Shown in pieces: positions 51,681 to 59,874 of a stretch of 64,000 nucleotides of DNA (the stretch's first letter is position 1; every line of letters begins with the position of its first letter). The translations under genes and the position numbers were made by a program. The notes under the pieces are model-generated. The model ran no database searches. It was not told the origin of the DNA and was given only the letters and a program-made list of their open reading frames with translations. Source of the DNA: Microvirga terricola (GTDB lineage Bacteria > Pseudomonadota > Alphaproteobacteria > Rhizobiales > Beijerinckiaceae); contig NZ_JAATJS010000003.1 of assembly GCF_011777495.1 (NCBI RefSeq), positions 310,001-374,000 of the forward strand, in the 5' to 3' direction.

Positions 51681-51851
51681 AAATCTTGTCGCGAAAACCG
51701 GATTTTCATGCCGCCAATAGCCCAGGTCGATGGTCATTTGACGTCGTGAAATTGACCCTAATGTGATTAGCGCCTTGCACGCGCCGATGGAAGCCAAGTA
51801 GCGTTCAAGCAGGGCGGCAAAAGCCACAGCCAGAGGAATTTAGGGGAAAGC

Positions 51852-52235
51852 ATGTACTCTCATACGACCGTCGGGGCAAATGACGTGAACCGCGCCAAGG
51901 CGTTCTACGACGTCGTTCTCGCGCCGCTCGGCATCGAGGCGAAGCTCGTTTTCGACAGCGCCATCAGCTATGGCCTGCCGGGCGGCCCCTCCCAGTTCTG
52001 GGTCACGCAACCCTTTGACGGGAAAAGCCAATCGGTCGGCAACGGCACCATGATCGCCTTTGCGGCCTCGAAGAGGTCGGCGGTCGACGCCTGTTATGCC
52101 GCCGCGATGGCCAGGGGTGGGAAGGACGAAGGCGGGCCGGGTCTGCGGCCGCATTACCACAAGGATTATTACGGCGCTTACTTCCGCGACCTCGACGGCA
52201 ACAAGATTTGCGTGTGCAGTCAGCACGCCGAGTAA
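51852..52235 (+). CDS. VOC-fold protein
   Basis: A 127-residue glyoxalase-like protein with both VOC modules: 'SHTTVGANDVNRAKAFYDVVL' and 'GTMIAFAASKRSAVDACYAAA', ending 'GAYFRDLDGNKICVCSQ', where the Asp-Gly-Asn-Lys turn is diagnostic. The first-strand His in 'SHTTVG' and a late residue may bind a metal. Rhizobial relatives are annotated only as VOC or glyoxalase proteins. It is divergent from DUF2865 over 171 bases, which contain no clear reading frame. Confidence 0.86.
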   Translation: MYSHTTVGANDVNRAKAFYDVVLAPLGIEAKLVFDSAISYGLPGGPSQFWVTQPFDGKSQSVGNGTMIAFAASKRSAVDACYAAAMARGGKDEGGPGLRPHYHKDYYGAYFRDLDGNKICVCSQHAE

Positions 52236-52292
52236 CCCTCGCAAGAGGCGGGAAGCTTCCCCACATAGCGCGTGACTGTGGGAGATTGCGGA

Positions 52293-52799
52293 ATGCTCGC
52301 TCGAATCGCCTTGGCTCTGGCGCTTGTCGCCGGGGCCGCTACCGGCGCCCTGGCCCAGGAGCCGGACCTGATTTTCAAGAAATCGACCGTCTGGCGGGCG
52401 CTGACCCCCAATGACAAGCTGGCCGTCTATGGCGTTGACGATCCGCTCGTGGAGGGCGTCGCCTGTCACTATACGACGCCGGAGAAGGGCGGCCTGTCCG
52501 GAACCTTCGGCGTGGCCGAGGAGGTGTCCGATATTTCGCTTTCCTGCCGTCAGGTCGGACCGGTCCGCTTCAAGGGCAAGTTCGAGCAGGGCGACGTGGT
52601 GTTCAGCGAGCGCCGATCCCTGATCTTTAAGAAGATGCAGATCGTCCGCGGCTGCGACGCCAAGCGTAACACGCTGGTCTATATGGTCTATTCCGACCGG
52701 CCCATCGAAGGCTCGCCCAAGAACTCGACCTCGACCGTGCCGCTGATGCCTTGGGGCACAGAAGCGCCACAGAAATGCGGCGAGTGGCTGACCCGTTAA
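52293..52799 (+). CDS. creA: CreA-family periplasmic protein
   Basis: A 168-residue precursor with signal peptide to about residue 22 ('ALVAGAATGALAQ'). Alignment by eye with E. coli CreA is strong: 'VYGVDDPLVEGVACHYTTPEKGGLSGTFGVAEEVSD' in outline, then 'ISLSCRQVGPVRF', 'VVFSERRSLIFKKMQIVR', 'DAKRNTLVYMVYSD' and 'EGSPKNSTSTVPLMPWG'. CreA's biochemical role is still unknown; it is not the regulator CreB. ATG 52293 is preferred over an in-frame start at 52272 because the signal peptide begins there. It is unlinked to creBCD. Confidence 0.92.
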   Translation: MLARIALALALVAGAATGALAQEPDLIFKKSTVWRALTPNDKLAVYGVDDPLVEGVACHYTTPEKGGLSGTFGVAEEVSDISLSCRQVGPVRFKGKFEQGDVVFSERRSLIFKKMQIVRGCDAKRNTLVYMVYSDRPIEGSPKNSTSTVPLMPWGTEAPQKCGEWLTR

Positions 52800-52835
52800 G
52801 ACGCGACCACAAAACGGGTCTCTCATGACCCGGTC

Positions 52836-53534
52836 ATGGAGAGCCTTCTGTCCCGTTCAGCGCGCCTTCTTGATCTGATCCAGGTCCTCCGCCGTCGCCG
52901 CCGACCGATTACGGCAAGCGAGATTGCGGAAGAACTCGGCATTTCCTTGCGTACCGTCTATCGGGATATCGCTACGCTGATGGCCCAGGGCATGCCGATC
53001 GAGGGGGAGGCAGGGCTTGGCTATGTCTTGAAGCCCGGCTTCTTCCTGCCGCCGCTGATGCTGGGCGAGAATGAGATGGACGCGATCATCCTGGGCCTGC
53101 GGTTTGTTTCCCAGAGGGGCGACAAGGCGCTGGCTGTCGCCGCCGAGGATGCGCTGGCAAAGATCACCGCCGTTTTGCCGCCTGGTCTTGAAGATGCGGC
53201 AGCCACGAGCGGCCTCCTGGCTGGCCCGGGCAGCACGAGTGACGCATCTCGTCTTGCGGCGCTCCGCCGGGCGATCCGCGCCGAGGAGAAACTCCGGCTG
53301 AGCTATGTCGATAAGCTTGGCGTGGCCACCGAGCGGGTCGTCTGGCCCGTTGCAATCGGCTTTTTCGATGCAGTGGAAATGCTGGCGGCGTGGTGTGAGA
53401 CGCGCAGCGATTTCCGTCATTTTCGCCTGGACCGGATCGCCTCGGCAGCGTCGACAGGAGAGAGGATGCCGAAACGCCAACGAATCCTGCTTGCTGAATG
53501 GCGTCTCGTGGAAGGGCTCGGCGACTTGATCTGA
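52836..53534 (+). CDS. YafY-type HTH-WYL transcriptional regulator
   Basis: A 232-residue regulator with an N-terminal winged helix-turn-helix ('RLLDLIQVLRRRRRPITASE', 'EELGISLRTVYRDIATL') and a C-terminal WYL-type ligand domain ('LRLSYVDKLGVATERVVWPV', 'AWCETRSDFRHFRLDRI'). 'LGENEMDAIILGLRFVSQR' is typical of YafY/DeoR-like WYL proteins. It starts 36 bases after creA and is followed by VOC and EVE genes, which it may regulate; YafY-type regulators next to VOC genes are common. Effector unknown. Confidence 0.9.
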   Translation: MESLLSRSARLLDLIQVLRRRRRPITASEIAEELGISLRTVYRDIATLMAQGMPIEGEAGLGYVLKPGFFLPPLMLGENEMDAIILGLRFVSQRGDKALAVAAEDALAKITAVLPPGLEDAAATSGLLAGPGSTSDASRLAALRRAIRAEEKLRLSYVDKLGVATERVVWPVAIGFFDAVEMLAAWCETRSDFRHFRLDRIASAASTGERMPKRQRILLAEWRLVEGLGDLI

Positions 53535-53599
53535 TTGCTGCTGCCAGAAACTGACAATGGAGCGCGTTACGGATCGAGGCACCGAAACCGGAGAGCACC

Positions 53600-53962
53600 A
53601 TGCCCGATCCCAGCCTCGTCATTCTCTACGTCGACAGACCCGAAGCCAGCGCAGCTTTTTATGCCGACCTCCTCGGTCAATCGCCGGTCGAGGCTTCGCC
53701 GACTTTCGCCATGTTCGCTTTGCCGTCAGGATTCAAACTCGGCCTATGGGCGCGCCACACAGTCGAGCCGGCCGCAACGGGCGCAGGCGGGGGCACTGAG
53801 CTCGCCTTTCCGGTTGCCGACGTCGATGCCGTTTATCTGGACTGGGCAGGACGCGGCCTGGCCGTGATTCAGCCCCCAACGGAGATGGATTTCGGCCGCA
53901 CCTTCGTCGGGCTCGACCCAGATGGTCATCGGCTACGAGTATATGACCCGGTGATGCCGTGA
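53600..53962 (+). CDS. VOC-fold protein (PhnB/BphC-like small type)
   Basis: A 120-residue VOC protein: '[21 protein letters not shown]' begins the first module and '[21 protein letters not shown]' the second, with '[17 protein letters not shown]' at the end. The usual ligand residues of metal-binding members are not clearly kept, so it may be a binding rather than a catalytic protein. It lies 65 bases after the WYL regulator gene and overlaps the EVE gene by 4 bases (GTGA), which indicates a two-gene unit. Confidence 0.86.
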   Translation: MPDPSLVILYVDRPEASAAFYADLLGQSPVEASPTFAMFALPSGFKLGLWARHTVEPAATGAGGGTELAFPVADVDAVYLDWAGRGLAVIQPPTEMDFGRTFVGLDPDGHRLRVYDPVMP

Positions 53963-54396
53963 GCGGCGGGTGGATTGCGGTCGCCTCAGCCGAGCATGTT
54001 CGGCGCGGGCGGGAAGGAGGCTTCATGCAGGTCTGCCATGGCAAGGCCGGCCCCTTACGCCGGATAAAGCCCGGCGACCATGTCGCCTACTACTCCCCGA
54101 CGGCGGTTCTGGGCGACAAGATCCCCTATCGGGCATTCACGGCGGTCGGCGTGGTTGCGGAGGGCGAGCCCTACGCCTTCGACATGGGCGGAGGGTTCAT
54201 CCCTTCGCGGCGCAATGTCCGGTGGTTCGATTCTGTCGATGCGCCGATCGTGCCCTTGCTCGAGCGCCTCGATTTCACGGCGGGCATGCGCAACTGGGGC
54301 TACAAGTTCCGCTTCGGATTATTCGCGGTCAGCGAGCGTGACATGGACGTCATCGCCGATGCGCTGAAGGGGCCCGCCGATAGGAGAGAGGCTTAA
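53959..54396 (+). CDS. EVE-domain (PUA-like) protein, UPF0310 type
   Basis: A 145-residue single EVE domain: '[33 protein letters not shown]' in outline, '[13 protein letters not shown]', '[13 protein letters not shown]', '[14 protein letters not shown]' and '[21 protein letters not shown]'. EVE domains belong to the PUA superfamily and are thought to bind modified bases in DNA or RNA; some occur in phage-defence or modification loci. This member has no nuclease partner here. It starts with GTG overlapping the VOC stop, and its end overlaps the convergent gene by 4 bases. Confidence 0.88.
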   Translation: MSGGWIAVASAEHVRRGREGGFMQVCHGKAGPLRRIKPGDHVAYYSPTAVLGDKIPYRAFTAVGVVAEGEPYAFDMGGGFIPSRRNVRWFDSVDAPIVPLLERLDFTAGMRNWGYKFRFGLFAVSERDMDVIADALKGPADRREA

Positions 54397-54722
54397 TTCG
54401 AGCAGGTAATGGCAACCGGCCTCGGCGCGGGGGCGGTTGCCACCTTTTGCACTTCAACCGACCCCGTCACGTCCTCAGGGTCTGCCTGCCGGAAGGAGAC
54501 GGCGCGGGAATAGCCCTGCGCTTCGCACCAGGTATCCGCCACCGCCTTGCCACAGGTATGGCCGGAGACGAGGCATTCTGCGACGCCGTAGCCGTCAGCG
54601 GCCGGCACCAGGAAGGTTGCCTCGGTTGCGGAAGCCTTGCCACCCTCCGGCATCAGGGTCAGGGACCCGGCGGCAACAAGCACGACCGCACCCAACCCGA
54701 GCATGGCATATGCGCGGCGCAT
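54393..54722 (-). CDS. Small secreted Cys-containing protein of unknown function
   Basis: A 109-residue precursor with a hydrophobic N-terminal signal or anchor ('[18 protein letters not shown]'). The mature part has four Cys, three of them in '[24 protein letters not shown]' (shown in outline) and one next to the C-terminus. The middle is '[19 protein letters not shown]' and a Pro/Ala stretch follows. Similar short proteins occur in rhizobia without a named family. The ATG at 54722 has GAGG in front of it. A GTG at 54734 is an alternative. Confidence 0.75.
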   Translation of the reverse strand: MRRAYAMLGLGAVVLVAAGSLTLMPEGGKASATEATFLVPAADGYGVAECLVSGHTCGKAVADTWCEAQGYSRAVSFRQADPEDVTGSVEVQKVATAPAPRPVAITCSN

Positions 54723-54886
54723 GGAAGACCTCACTGCAATTGAACTCGTGCACTAATGTGACGAAGGGGCGTGAATAAACCGCTAACGTGACGGCAGACA
54801 ACCGAGCTTGGGCGTTCTCTCAAAAAATTCATGGGACTTTGTGGAGAACCTTGACGCCGCAAGGCGGAGAGGGCATTGATGGAACC

Positions 54887-54931
54887 ATGAACACGGCAAC
54901 GATCCTCATTTCCGGGATTATTTGCGGCTAG
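54887..54931 (+). CDS. Possible 14-residue leader peptide upstream of cysS
   Basis: The reading frame MNTATILISGIICG ends with Cys-Gly and a TAG stop, 86 bases before cysS. A 4-codon frame (ATG 54879) ends in ATGA that overlaps its start. The ribosome site is weak or distant (GGAGAGGG at about 54866-54873). Its position in the leader and the Cys codon next to the stop recall attenuator peptides, but the peptide's reality is not proven by sequence. Confidence 0.3.
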   Translation: MNTATILISGIICG

Positions 54932-54975
54932 CGCACAACGCTGGCTGGAGCCGTCTCGTCCTCATTCCACGGATC

Positions 54976-55017
54976 GAAACCATACTCCGGCCTGCGGCCT
55001 GAAGGGATTATGGTTTC
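54976..55017 (+). promoter_or_regulatory. Hairpin enclosing the cysS ribosome binding site
   Basis: GAAACCATA (54976-54984) pairs perfectly with TATGGTTTC (55009-55017), which ends directly at the cysS ATG. Inside, TCC (54986-54988) can pair with GGA (55005-55007) of the ribosome site AAGGGA, and GGCC-TGC-GGCC forms a small inner hairpin. When folded, initiation would be hindered. Confidence 0.5.
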
Positions 55018-56484
55018 ATGACTGCACTGAAACTCTACAGCACGCTGACCCGGTCGAAGGACACGTTCGTCCCCATCGACGACAGGAATGTGCGCCTCTA
55101 TGTCTGCGGCCCGACCGTGTACGACTATGCCCATATCGGCAATGCGCGCCCGATCATCGTCTTCGACCTTCTCTTCCGACTGCTGAGACATGTTTACGGT
55201 GCGGAAGCGGTCACGTATGTGCGCAACATCACGGATGTGGAAGACAAGATCAACGCGCGCGCCGCGCGGGACTATCCCGACCTGCCGCACAACGATGCGA
55301 TTCGCATCGTCACGCAGAAGACCGAGAAACAGTTCCACGACGACATCCGCGCGCTCGGCGTGCTGATGCCGGAGCACGTGAACGAACCCGGCAAGCCGCC
55401 GCGTTTCGTTGAGCCTCGCGCGACCGAGCATATCGATGAGATGAAGATGATCATCGAGCGCCTGATCGCGCGCGGCGCGGCCTATGTCGCCGAGGACCAT
55501 GTGCTATTCAGCGTGTCGGGCATGAGCAAGTTGTCGAACGTGCCGCAATACGGCGCATTCTCGAAGCGCTCGCTCGACGAGCTTCTGTCCGGCGCGCGTG
55601 TCGATGTCGCGCCCTACAAGCGCGATCCGATGGATTTCGTGCTCTGGAAGCCGTCAGGCCCCAAGGACCCGGCTTGGCCTTCGCCCGCCGGCATCGCAAA
55701 GCCGGGCCGTCCCGGTTGGCACATCGAATGCTCGGCCATGGCGTGGAAGCATCTGGTGCAGGCTTTCGAGACGCGGCTTTCATGCAACGATCCGGCTGAG
55801 CGTGAAACCTTCGACATTCATGGCGGCGGCATCGATCTCGTCTTCCCGCATCACGAGAACGAGATTGCGCAATCCTGCTGCGCCTTCGGCGTGCCGCGCA
55901 TGGCGAATGTGTGGATGCACAACGGCTTCCTTCAGGTGGAAAGCGAGAAGATGTCGAAGTCTCTCGGCAACTTCTTCACGATCCACGATCTCTTGAAGGA
56001 TTGGCCGGGCGAGGTTTTGCGCTTCAACATGCTGCGCACCCATTATCGCCAGCCCATCGACTGGACGGTGAAGGGGCTGGAGGAAAGCCAGAAGACGCTC
56101 GACCGCTGGTACGGCCTTGCGGGCGATGGCTCGTCTGTCACGCTCTCGGGCCCGGTGGTCGAGGCTTTGGCGGACGATCTCAATACGCCGAAGATGCTCG
56201 CGGAGTTGCACGCCCTCGATCACCACGGCGCGCATGAGGAACTGGGCGCGAACCTGCGTGCGCTCGGGTTCCTTCTTGAAGGCTCCGTTGCCTGGGAGGC
56301 GCGCAAAAAGGCCTCTCTCAGCGTCGACGCGAGCGTCGTCGAGGCGCTCATCGTCGCCCGCAAGGAAGCGCGCGCTTCGAAGAACTGGGCCGAGTCCGAC
56401 CGTATCCGCGATGAACTCGCCGCCTTGAGCGTCGTCGTGAAGGACAACAAGGACGGCACCACCACCTGGGAGGTCGCGCGATGA
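55018..56484 (+). CDS. cysS: Cysteinyl-tRNA synthetase
   Basis: A 488-residue class I synthetase. The zinc and cysteine site uses Cys30 in '[17 protein letters not shown]', which also has the HIGN motif at 39-42, the Cys in '[13 protein letters not shown]' and His in '[12 protein letters not shown]'. The KMSKS loop is '[12 protein letters not shown]'. The C-terminal DALR and anticodon-binding helices follow. Length is standard. Translation starts inside the hairpin described at 54976-55017, so expression may be set at initiation. Confidence 0.97.
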   Translation: MTALKLYSTLTRSKDTFVPIDDRNVRLYVCGPTVYDYAHIGNARPIIVFDLLFRLLRHVYGAEAVTYVRNITDVEDKINARAARDYPDLPHNDAIRIVTQKTEKQFHDDIRALGVLMPEHVNEPGKPPRFVEPRATEHIDEMKMIIERLIARGAAYVAEDHVLFSVSGMSKLSNVPQYGAFSKRSLDELLSGARVDVAPYKRDPMDFVLWKPSGPKDPAWPSPAGIAKPGRPGWHIECSAMAWKHLVQAFETRLSCNDPAERETFDIHGGGIDLVFPHHENEIAQSCCAFGVPRMANVWMHNGFLQVESEKMSKSLGNFFTIHDLLKDWPGEVLRFNMLRTHYRQPIDWTVKGLEESQKTLDRWYGLAGDGSSVTLSGPVVEALADDLNTPKMLAELHALDHHGAHEELGANLRALGFLLEGSVAWEARKKASLSVDASVVEALIVARKEARASKNWAESDRIRDELAALSVVVKDNKDGTTTWEVAR

Positions 56485-56575
56485 CCTTTTCGGTTCTTCA
56501 CCGCTATGGCCGGGCTTGTTGCGGGGATGACGCCTCTGGTCTGCGTTGCCGTTACACCAAGGAAAGGACGCTCTG

Positions 56576-57085
56576 ATGGGTCATTCTATGCCGAAGCCAG
56601 CTCTGCGACCCTTCCTGCCCGACGATGCTGAGATGCTCGTGAGCATTTATCACGCCAGCGTCATGGAGCTTGCGGAAGAGGATTACAGCGAGGCGCAGCG
56701 GGAGGCCTGGGCCGCGATTGCCGATGATGAGAGCTTCGTTAAGCGCCTCGCCGGGGGAGTTACCTTGCTCGCCACGATGGAAGGAACGCCGGTCGGTTTC
56801 ATTTCTCTCAAGGACAACGAGCACGTGGATTTTCTCTACGTTCATCCAGCCGTGTCGGGACAGGGCGTAGGGGCCATGCTGTACGACGCGGTTGAGAAGC
56901 TGGCCCGCGCTCGCGGAGCAACCCGCCTCACGGTCGATGCGAGCGATACTGCGCGGCCTTTCTTCGAACAGCGCGGTTTCGCGCCCCAGCGCCGAAACAC
57001 CATTTCTCTCGGCGACGAATGGCTTGCCAATACCACCATGGAAAAGCGCCTCGCTCCGCAAGAGGACAGGAAGTTGTCGTCATGA
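56576..57085 (+). CDS. GNAT-family N-acetyltransferase
   Basis: A 169-residue acetyltransferase. 'LRPFLPDDAEMLVSIYHASV' is the usual start, 'VGFISLKDNEHVDFLYVHPAVSGQGVGAMLYD' in outline contains the acetyl-CoA loop (SGQGVG), and 'LTVDASDTARPFFEQRGF' is the last part of the fold. It is of the 'putative acetyltransferase' YafP-like type, substrate unknown. The ATG at 56576 has AAGGAAAGGA upstream. Its stop overlaps the cimA start by 4 bases (ATGA). Confidence 0.88.
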   Translation: MGHSMPKPALRPFLPDDAEMLVSIYHASVMELAEEDYSEAQREAWAAIADDESFVKRLAGGVTLLATMEGTPVGFISLKDNEHVDFLYVHPAVSGQGVGAMLYDAVEKLARARGATRLTVDASDTARPFFEQRGFAPQRRNTISLGDEWLANTTMEKRLAPQEDRKLSS

Positions 57086-58677
57086 CCCGCGAACGCATCT
57101 ATCTCTTCGACACGACCCTGCGTGACGGTGCGCAGACCACGGGTGTCGATTTTTCGCTCGAAGATAAGCGCGCCATTGCAAGCCTGCTCGACCGTCTCGG
57201 CGTCGATTATGTGGAAGGCGGCTATCCGGGCGCCAACCCGCTCGACACCACGTTCTTTTCCGAGAAGCGGACAAAGAACGCAAAATTCACCGCCTTCGGC
57301 ATGACCAAGCGCCCAGGCCGCTCGGTCTCGAACGATCCCGGCGTCGCCGCGCTGCTGGAAGCCGAGGCCGATGCGATTTGCTTCGTCACCAAATCATGGG
57401 ACTATCACGTCCACGTGGCGCTTGAGACAACGCTGGAAGAAAACCTTGCCGGCATCCGCGACAGCGTCACCGCCGCACGCGAAAAGGGCCGTGAAGTTAT
57501 CGTCGATTGCGAGCATTTCTTCGACGGCTACAAGGCCAATCCAGACTACGCGTTAGCCTGCGCGAAGACGGCTTACGATGCAGGTGCGCGCTGGGTGGTT
57601 CTTTGCGACACCAATGGCGGCACGCTGCCTCACGAGGTTTCGGCCATCGTCAGCGCCGTGACAAAGGCCGTGCCGGGCGCCAATCTCGGCGTTCACACCC
57701 ATGATGATTGCGGTTGCGCTGTTGCGAACTCGCTTGCGGCGGTGGAGGCCGGTGCGCGGCACATTCAGGGCACACTCAACGGCCTCGGCGAGCGCTGCGG
57801 CAATGCCAACCTCGTGACGCTCATCGGTGCGTTGAAGTTGAAGGACGGCTATGCGGCTCGCTTCGACCTCGGCGTGTCTGACGAGACGTTGGGTGAGTTG
57901 ACCCACGTGTCGCGGCAGGTGGATGAAATCCTCAACCGCCAGCCCAACCGCCACGCACCTTTCGTGGGCGCAAGCGCCTTTGCGACGAAAGCGGGCATTC
58001 ACGCTTCCGCGGTCCTCAAAGACCCGCGCACCTACGAGCATGTGGAGCCGGAGGTCGTCGGCAATGTGCGCAAAGTTCTGGTGTCCGACCAGGGCGGCCA
58101 GTCGAACGTGCTTGCCGAATTGAAGCGCCTCGGCTTCTCGCTTGAAAAAGGCGATCCGCGCGTGACGCGCGTGCTCGAGGAAGTGAAGCGCAAGGAAGCG
58201 GAGGGCTTTGCCTTCGAAGGGGCGGATGCGTCCTTCTTCGTGCTGGTCAAGCGCATGCTCGGCGAAGTGCCCGCGTTCTTCGACGTCGAGCGCTTCTCCG
58301 TGAATGTGGAACGCCGCTATAACGCGGTCGGCGAACTGGTCACGGCCTCGGAGGCCATCGTGAAAGTGCGCGTGGGCGACGAGATGTTGATCTCAGCCGC
58401 CGAAGGAAACGGTCCGGTGAACGCGCTCGACGTGGCTCTGCGCAAGGATCTCGGCAAGTATCAGAACTTGATCCAGGACCTGGAGTTGGTGGACTATAAA
58501 GTGCGCATTTATCAGGGCGGCTCGGATGCCGTGACGCGCGTTCTGATAGAATTCACCGATGCCACGGGCGAGCGCTGGACCACCATCGGCGTTTCGGCCA
58601 ACATCATTGACGCTTCCTTCCAGGCACTGACCGATTCCATGGTCTATAAGCTCCTGAAGGGTGGAGCGACGCTTTAA
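57082..58677 (+). CDS. cimA: Citramalate synthase
   Basis: A 531-residue member of the isopropylmalate synthase family that condenses pyruvate and acetyl-CoA to (R)-citramalate, an entry to isoleucine. The catalytic barrel has 'LFDTTLRDGAQTTGVDFS', where the Arg-Asp pair and Gln are typical of citramalate synthase, 'GGYPGANPLD', 'LCDTNGGTLPHEV', 'GVHTHDDCGCAVANSLAAVE' with metal His residues, and 'NGLGERCGNANL'. The C-terminal regulatory LeuA dimer domain is present (about 400-525). The length and 'YxEGGxPGxNP' motif separate it from LeuA. It is coupled to the GNAT gene. Confidence 0.92.
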   Translation: MTRERIYLFDTTLRDGAQTTGVDFSLEDKRAIASLLDRLGVDYVEGGYPGANPLDTTFFSEKRTKNAKFTAFGMTKRPGRSVSNDPGVAALLEAEADAICFVTKSWDYHVHVALETTLEENLAGIRDSVTAAREKGREVIVDCEHFFDGYKANPDYALACAKTAYDAGARWVVLCDTNGGTLPHEVSAIVSAVTKAVPGANLGVHTHDDCGCAVANSLAAVEAGARHIQGTLNGLGERCGNANLVTLIGALKLKDGYAARFDLGVSDETLGELTHVSRQVDEILNRQPNRHAPFVGASAFATKAGIHASAVLKDPRTYEHVEPEVVGNVRKVLVSDQGGQSNVLAELKRLGFSLEKGDPRVTRVLEEVKRKEAEGFAFEGADASFFVLVKRMLGEVPAFFDVERFSVNVERRYNAVGELVTASEAIVKVRVGDEMLISAAEGNGPVNALDVALRKDLGKYQNLIQDLELVDYKVRIYQGGSDAVTRVLIEFTDATGERWTTIGVSANIIDASFQALTDSMVYKLLKGGATL

Positions 58678-58694
58678 GCCCACCGGAGCTACCT

Positions 58695-59141
58695 ATGACC
58701 CTATCAGTTCTGCTCCCGCTGCTCGGCGTTGTCGTGGGCGGTGTCTTTCTCTCCTCTCAGGCGCCGATCAATGCCGCGTTGGCGCGGGGCTTGGGAGACC
58801 CGGTGCTGGCGGCTTGTGTCTCGTTCGCAGTCGGATTCTCGGTTCTCGCCATCATCAGCTTTTTCAGAGGCGGATGGCCGACAGGTGGCGCGATTGCCTC
58901 CGCTCCGTGGTGGTCTTGGCTCGGAGGTTTGCTTGGCGCGTTCTACGTGGCCATCGTCATCTGGGGTGTGCCGCAGCTCGGCGTGGTCAGCACCGTCGCC
59001 GCGCTGGTCTTCGGTCAGCTTGCGGCGGCGCTGCTTTTGGATGCCGTTGGCGCTTTCGGATTACCCGTTCAGGAGATCACCTGGCAGCGGCTTCTCGCGG
59101 CGGGGCTCATCCTGAGCGGGCTTGTTCTGTCCCGGTTCTGA
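58695..59141 (+). CDS. DMT-superfamily small permease (DUF606/YdcZ type)
   Basis: A 148-residue membrane protein with five hydrophobic helices and the family motifs 'GGVFLSSQAPINAALARGLGDPV' in outline and 'WSWLGGLLGAFYVAIVIWGVPQLG'. It corresponds to half of a ten-helix DMT transporter and should work as a dimer. Substrates in the YdcZ group are not known. It begins 17 bases after cimA and is likely co-transcribed. Confidence 0.88.
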   Translation: MTLSVLLPLLGVVVGGVFLSSQAPINAALARGLGDPVLAACVSFAVGFSVLAIISFFRGGWPTGGAIASAPWWSWLGGLLGAFYVAIVIWGVPQLGVVSTVAALVFGQLAAALLLDAVGAFGLPVQEITWQRLLAAGLILSGLVLSRF

Positions 59142-59144
59142 GAT

Positions 59145-59792
59145 TCAGAATTTCGTTTCGATCAGATCGACGTTCTCGACGAGCCGGGTACGCCGCACCG
59201 AGGCTTCGAGCATCGGGATCACGTCTTCGACCTGCTCGGCCACGAGGTAGTTCAGTTCAAGGCCGGGGCGGATGAAGCCCTGCTCGCGCATATGGGCGAA
59301 GAGGCTTAGAAGTGGTTTCCAGAAGCCGTTGGTGTTGAGCATCAGAATCGGCTTGGTGTGCCGCCCGAGCTGCGCCCAGGTCATCTGCTCCACCAATTCT
59401 TCCAATGTGCCGATGCCGCCGGGCAGGGCGACGAAGGCGTCCGCTTTTTCGAACATCAGCCGCTTGCGGGTGTGCATGTCGGGAACCACGATGGTTTCCT
59501 GCACTGCATCAAGAAGCTTTTCGCGGGATTTCAAAAAGTCCGGAATGATTCCCGTGACATAGCCGCCATGGTCGAGAACGGCCTTCGCCACGGTGCCCAT
59601 GAGGCCGACATTTCCGCCGCCATAGACGAGGCTAATTCCTTCTTCGGCCATCGTTCGGCCCAATGCCGCCGCATTTTCAGCGAAAACGGGCTCGTCGCCG
59701 AATCCCGAGCCGCAATAGACGCAAATGGATTTGATGGGTGACATGGGCTTTTCGGGGAAGCGGGCAGCTTCCCGCGCTGAGTCGTAAAACAT
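59145..59792 (-). CDS. LOG-family protein (cytokinin riboside monophosphate phosphoribohydrolase-like)
   Basis: A 215-residue Rossmann-fold protein. 'ICVYCGSGFGDEPVF', 'LVYGGGNVGLMGTVA' and the diagnostic 'ALPGGIGTLEELVEQMTWAQLG' (PGGxGTxxE) place it in the LOG/TIGR00730 family, whose members cleave ribose phosphate from nucleoside 5'-monophosphates, including cytokinin and purine forms. The ATG at 59792 has AAGGAAG upstream; ATG 59744 (MSPIKS) would give the more usual 199 residues. It converges with the DMT gene. Confidence 0.92.
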   Translation of the reverse strand: MFYDSAREAARFPEKPMSPIKSICVYCGSGFGDEPVFAENAAALGRTMAEEGISLVYGGGNVGLMGTVAKAVLDHGGYVTGIIPDFLKSREKLLDAVQETIVVPDMHTRKRLMFEKADAFVALPGGIGTLEELVEQMTWAQLGRHTKPILMLNTNGFWKPLLSLFAHMREQGFIRPGLELNYLVAEQVEDVIPMLEASVRRTRLVENVDLIETKF

Positions 59793-59874
59793 TGTTATTC
59801 TTCCTTATGGCCGTAGCCTTTTCAACGATAAACGGCTTAAATGCCGGAAAGTGCCGCGGTTGAGAAAAAGCATT

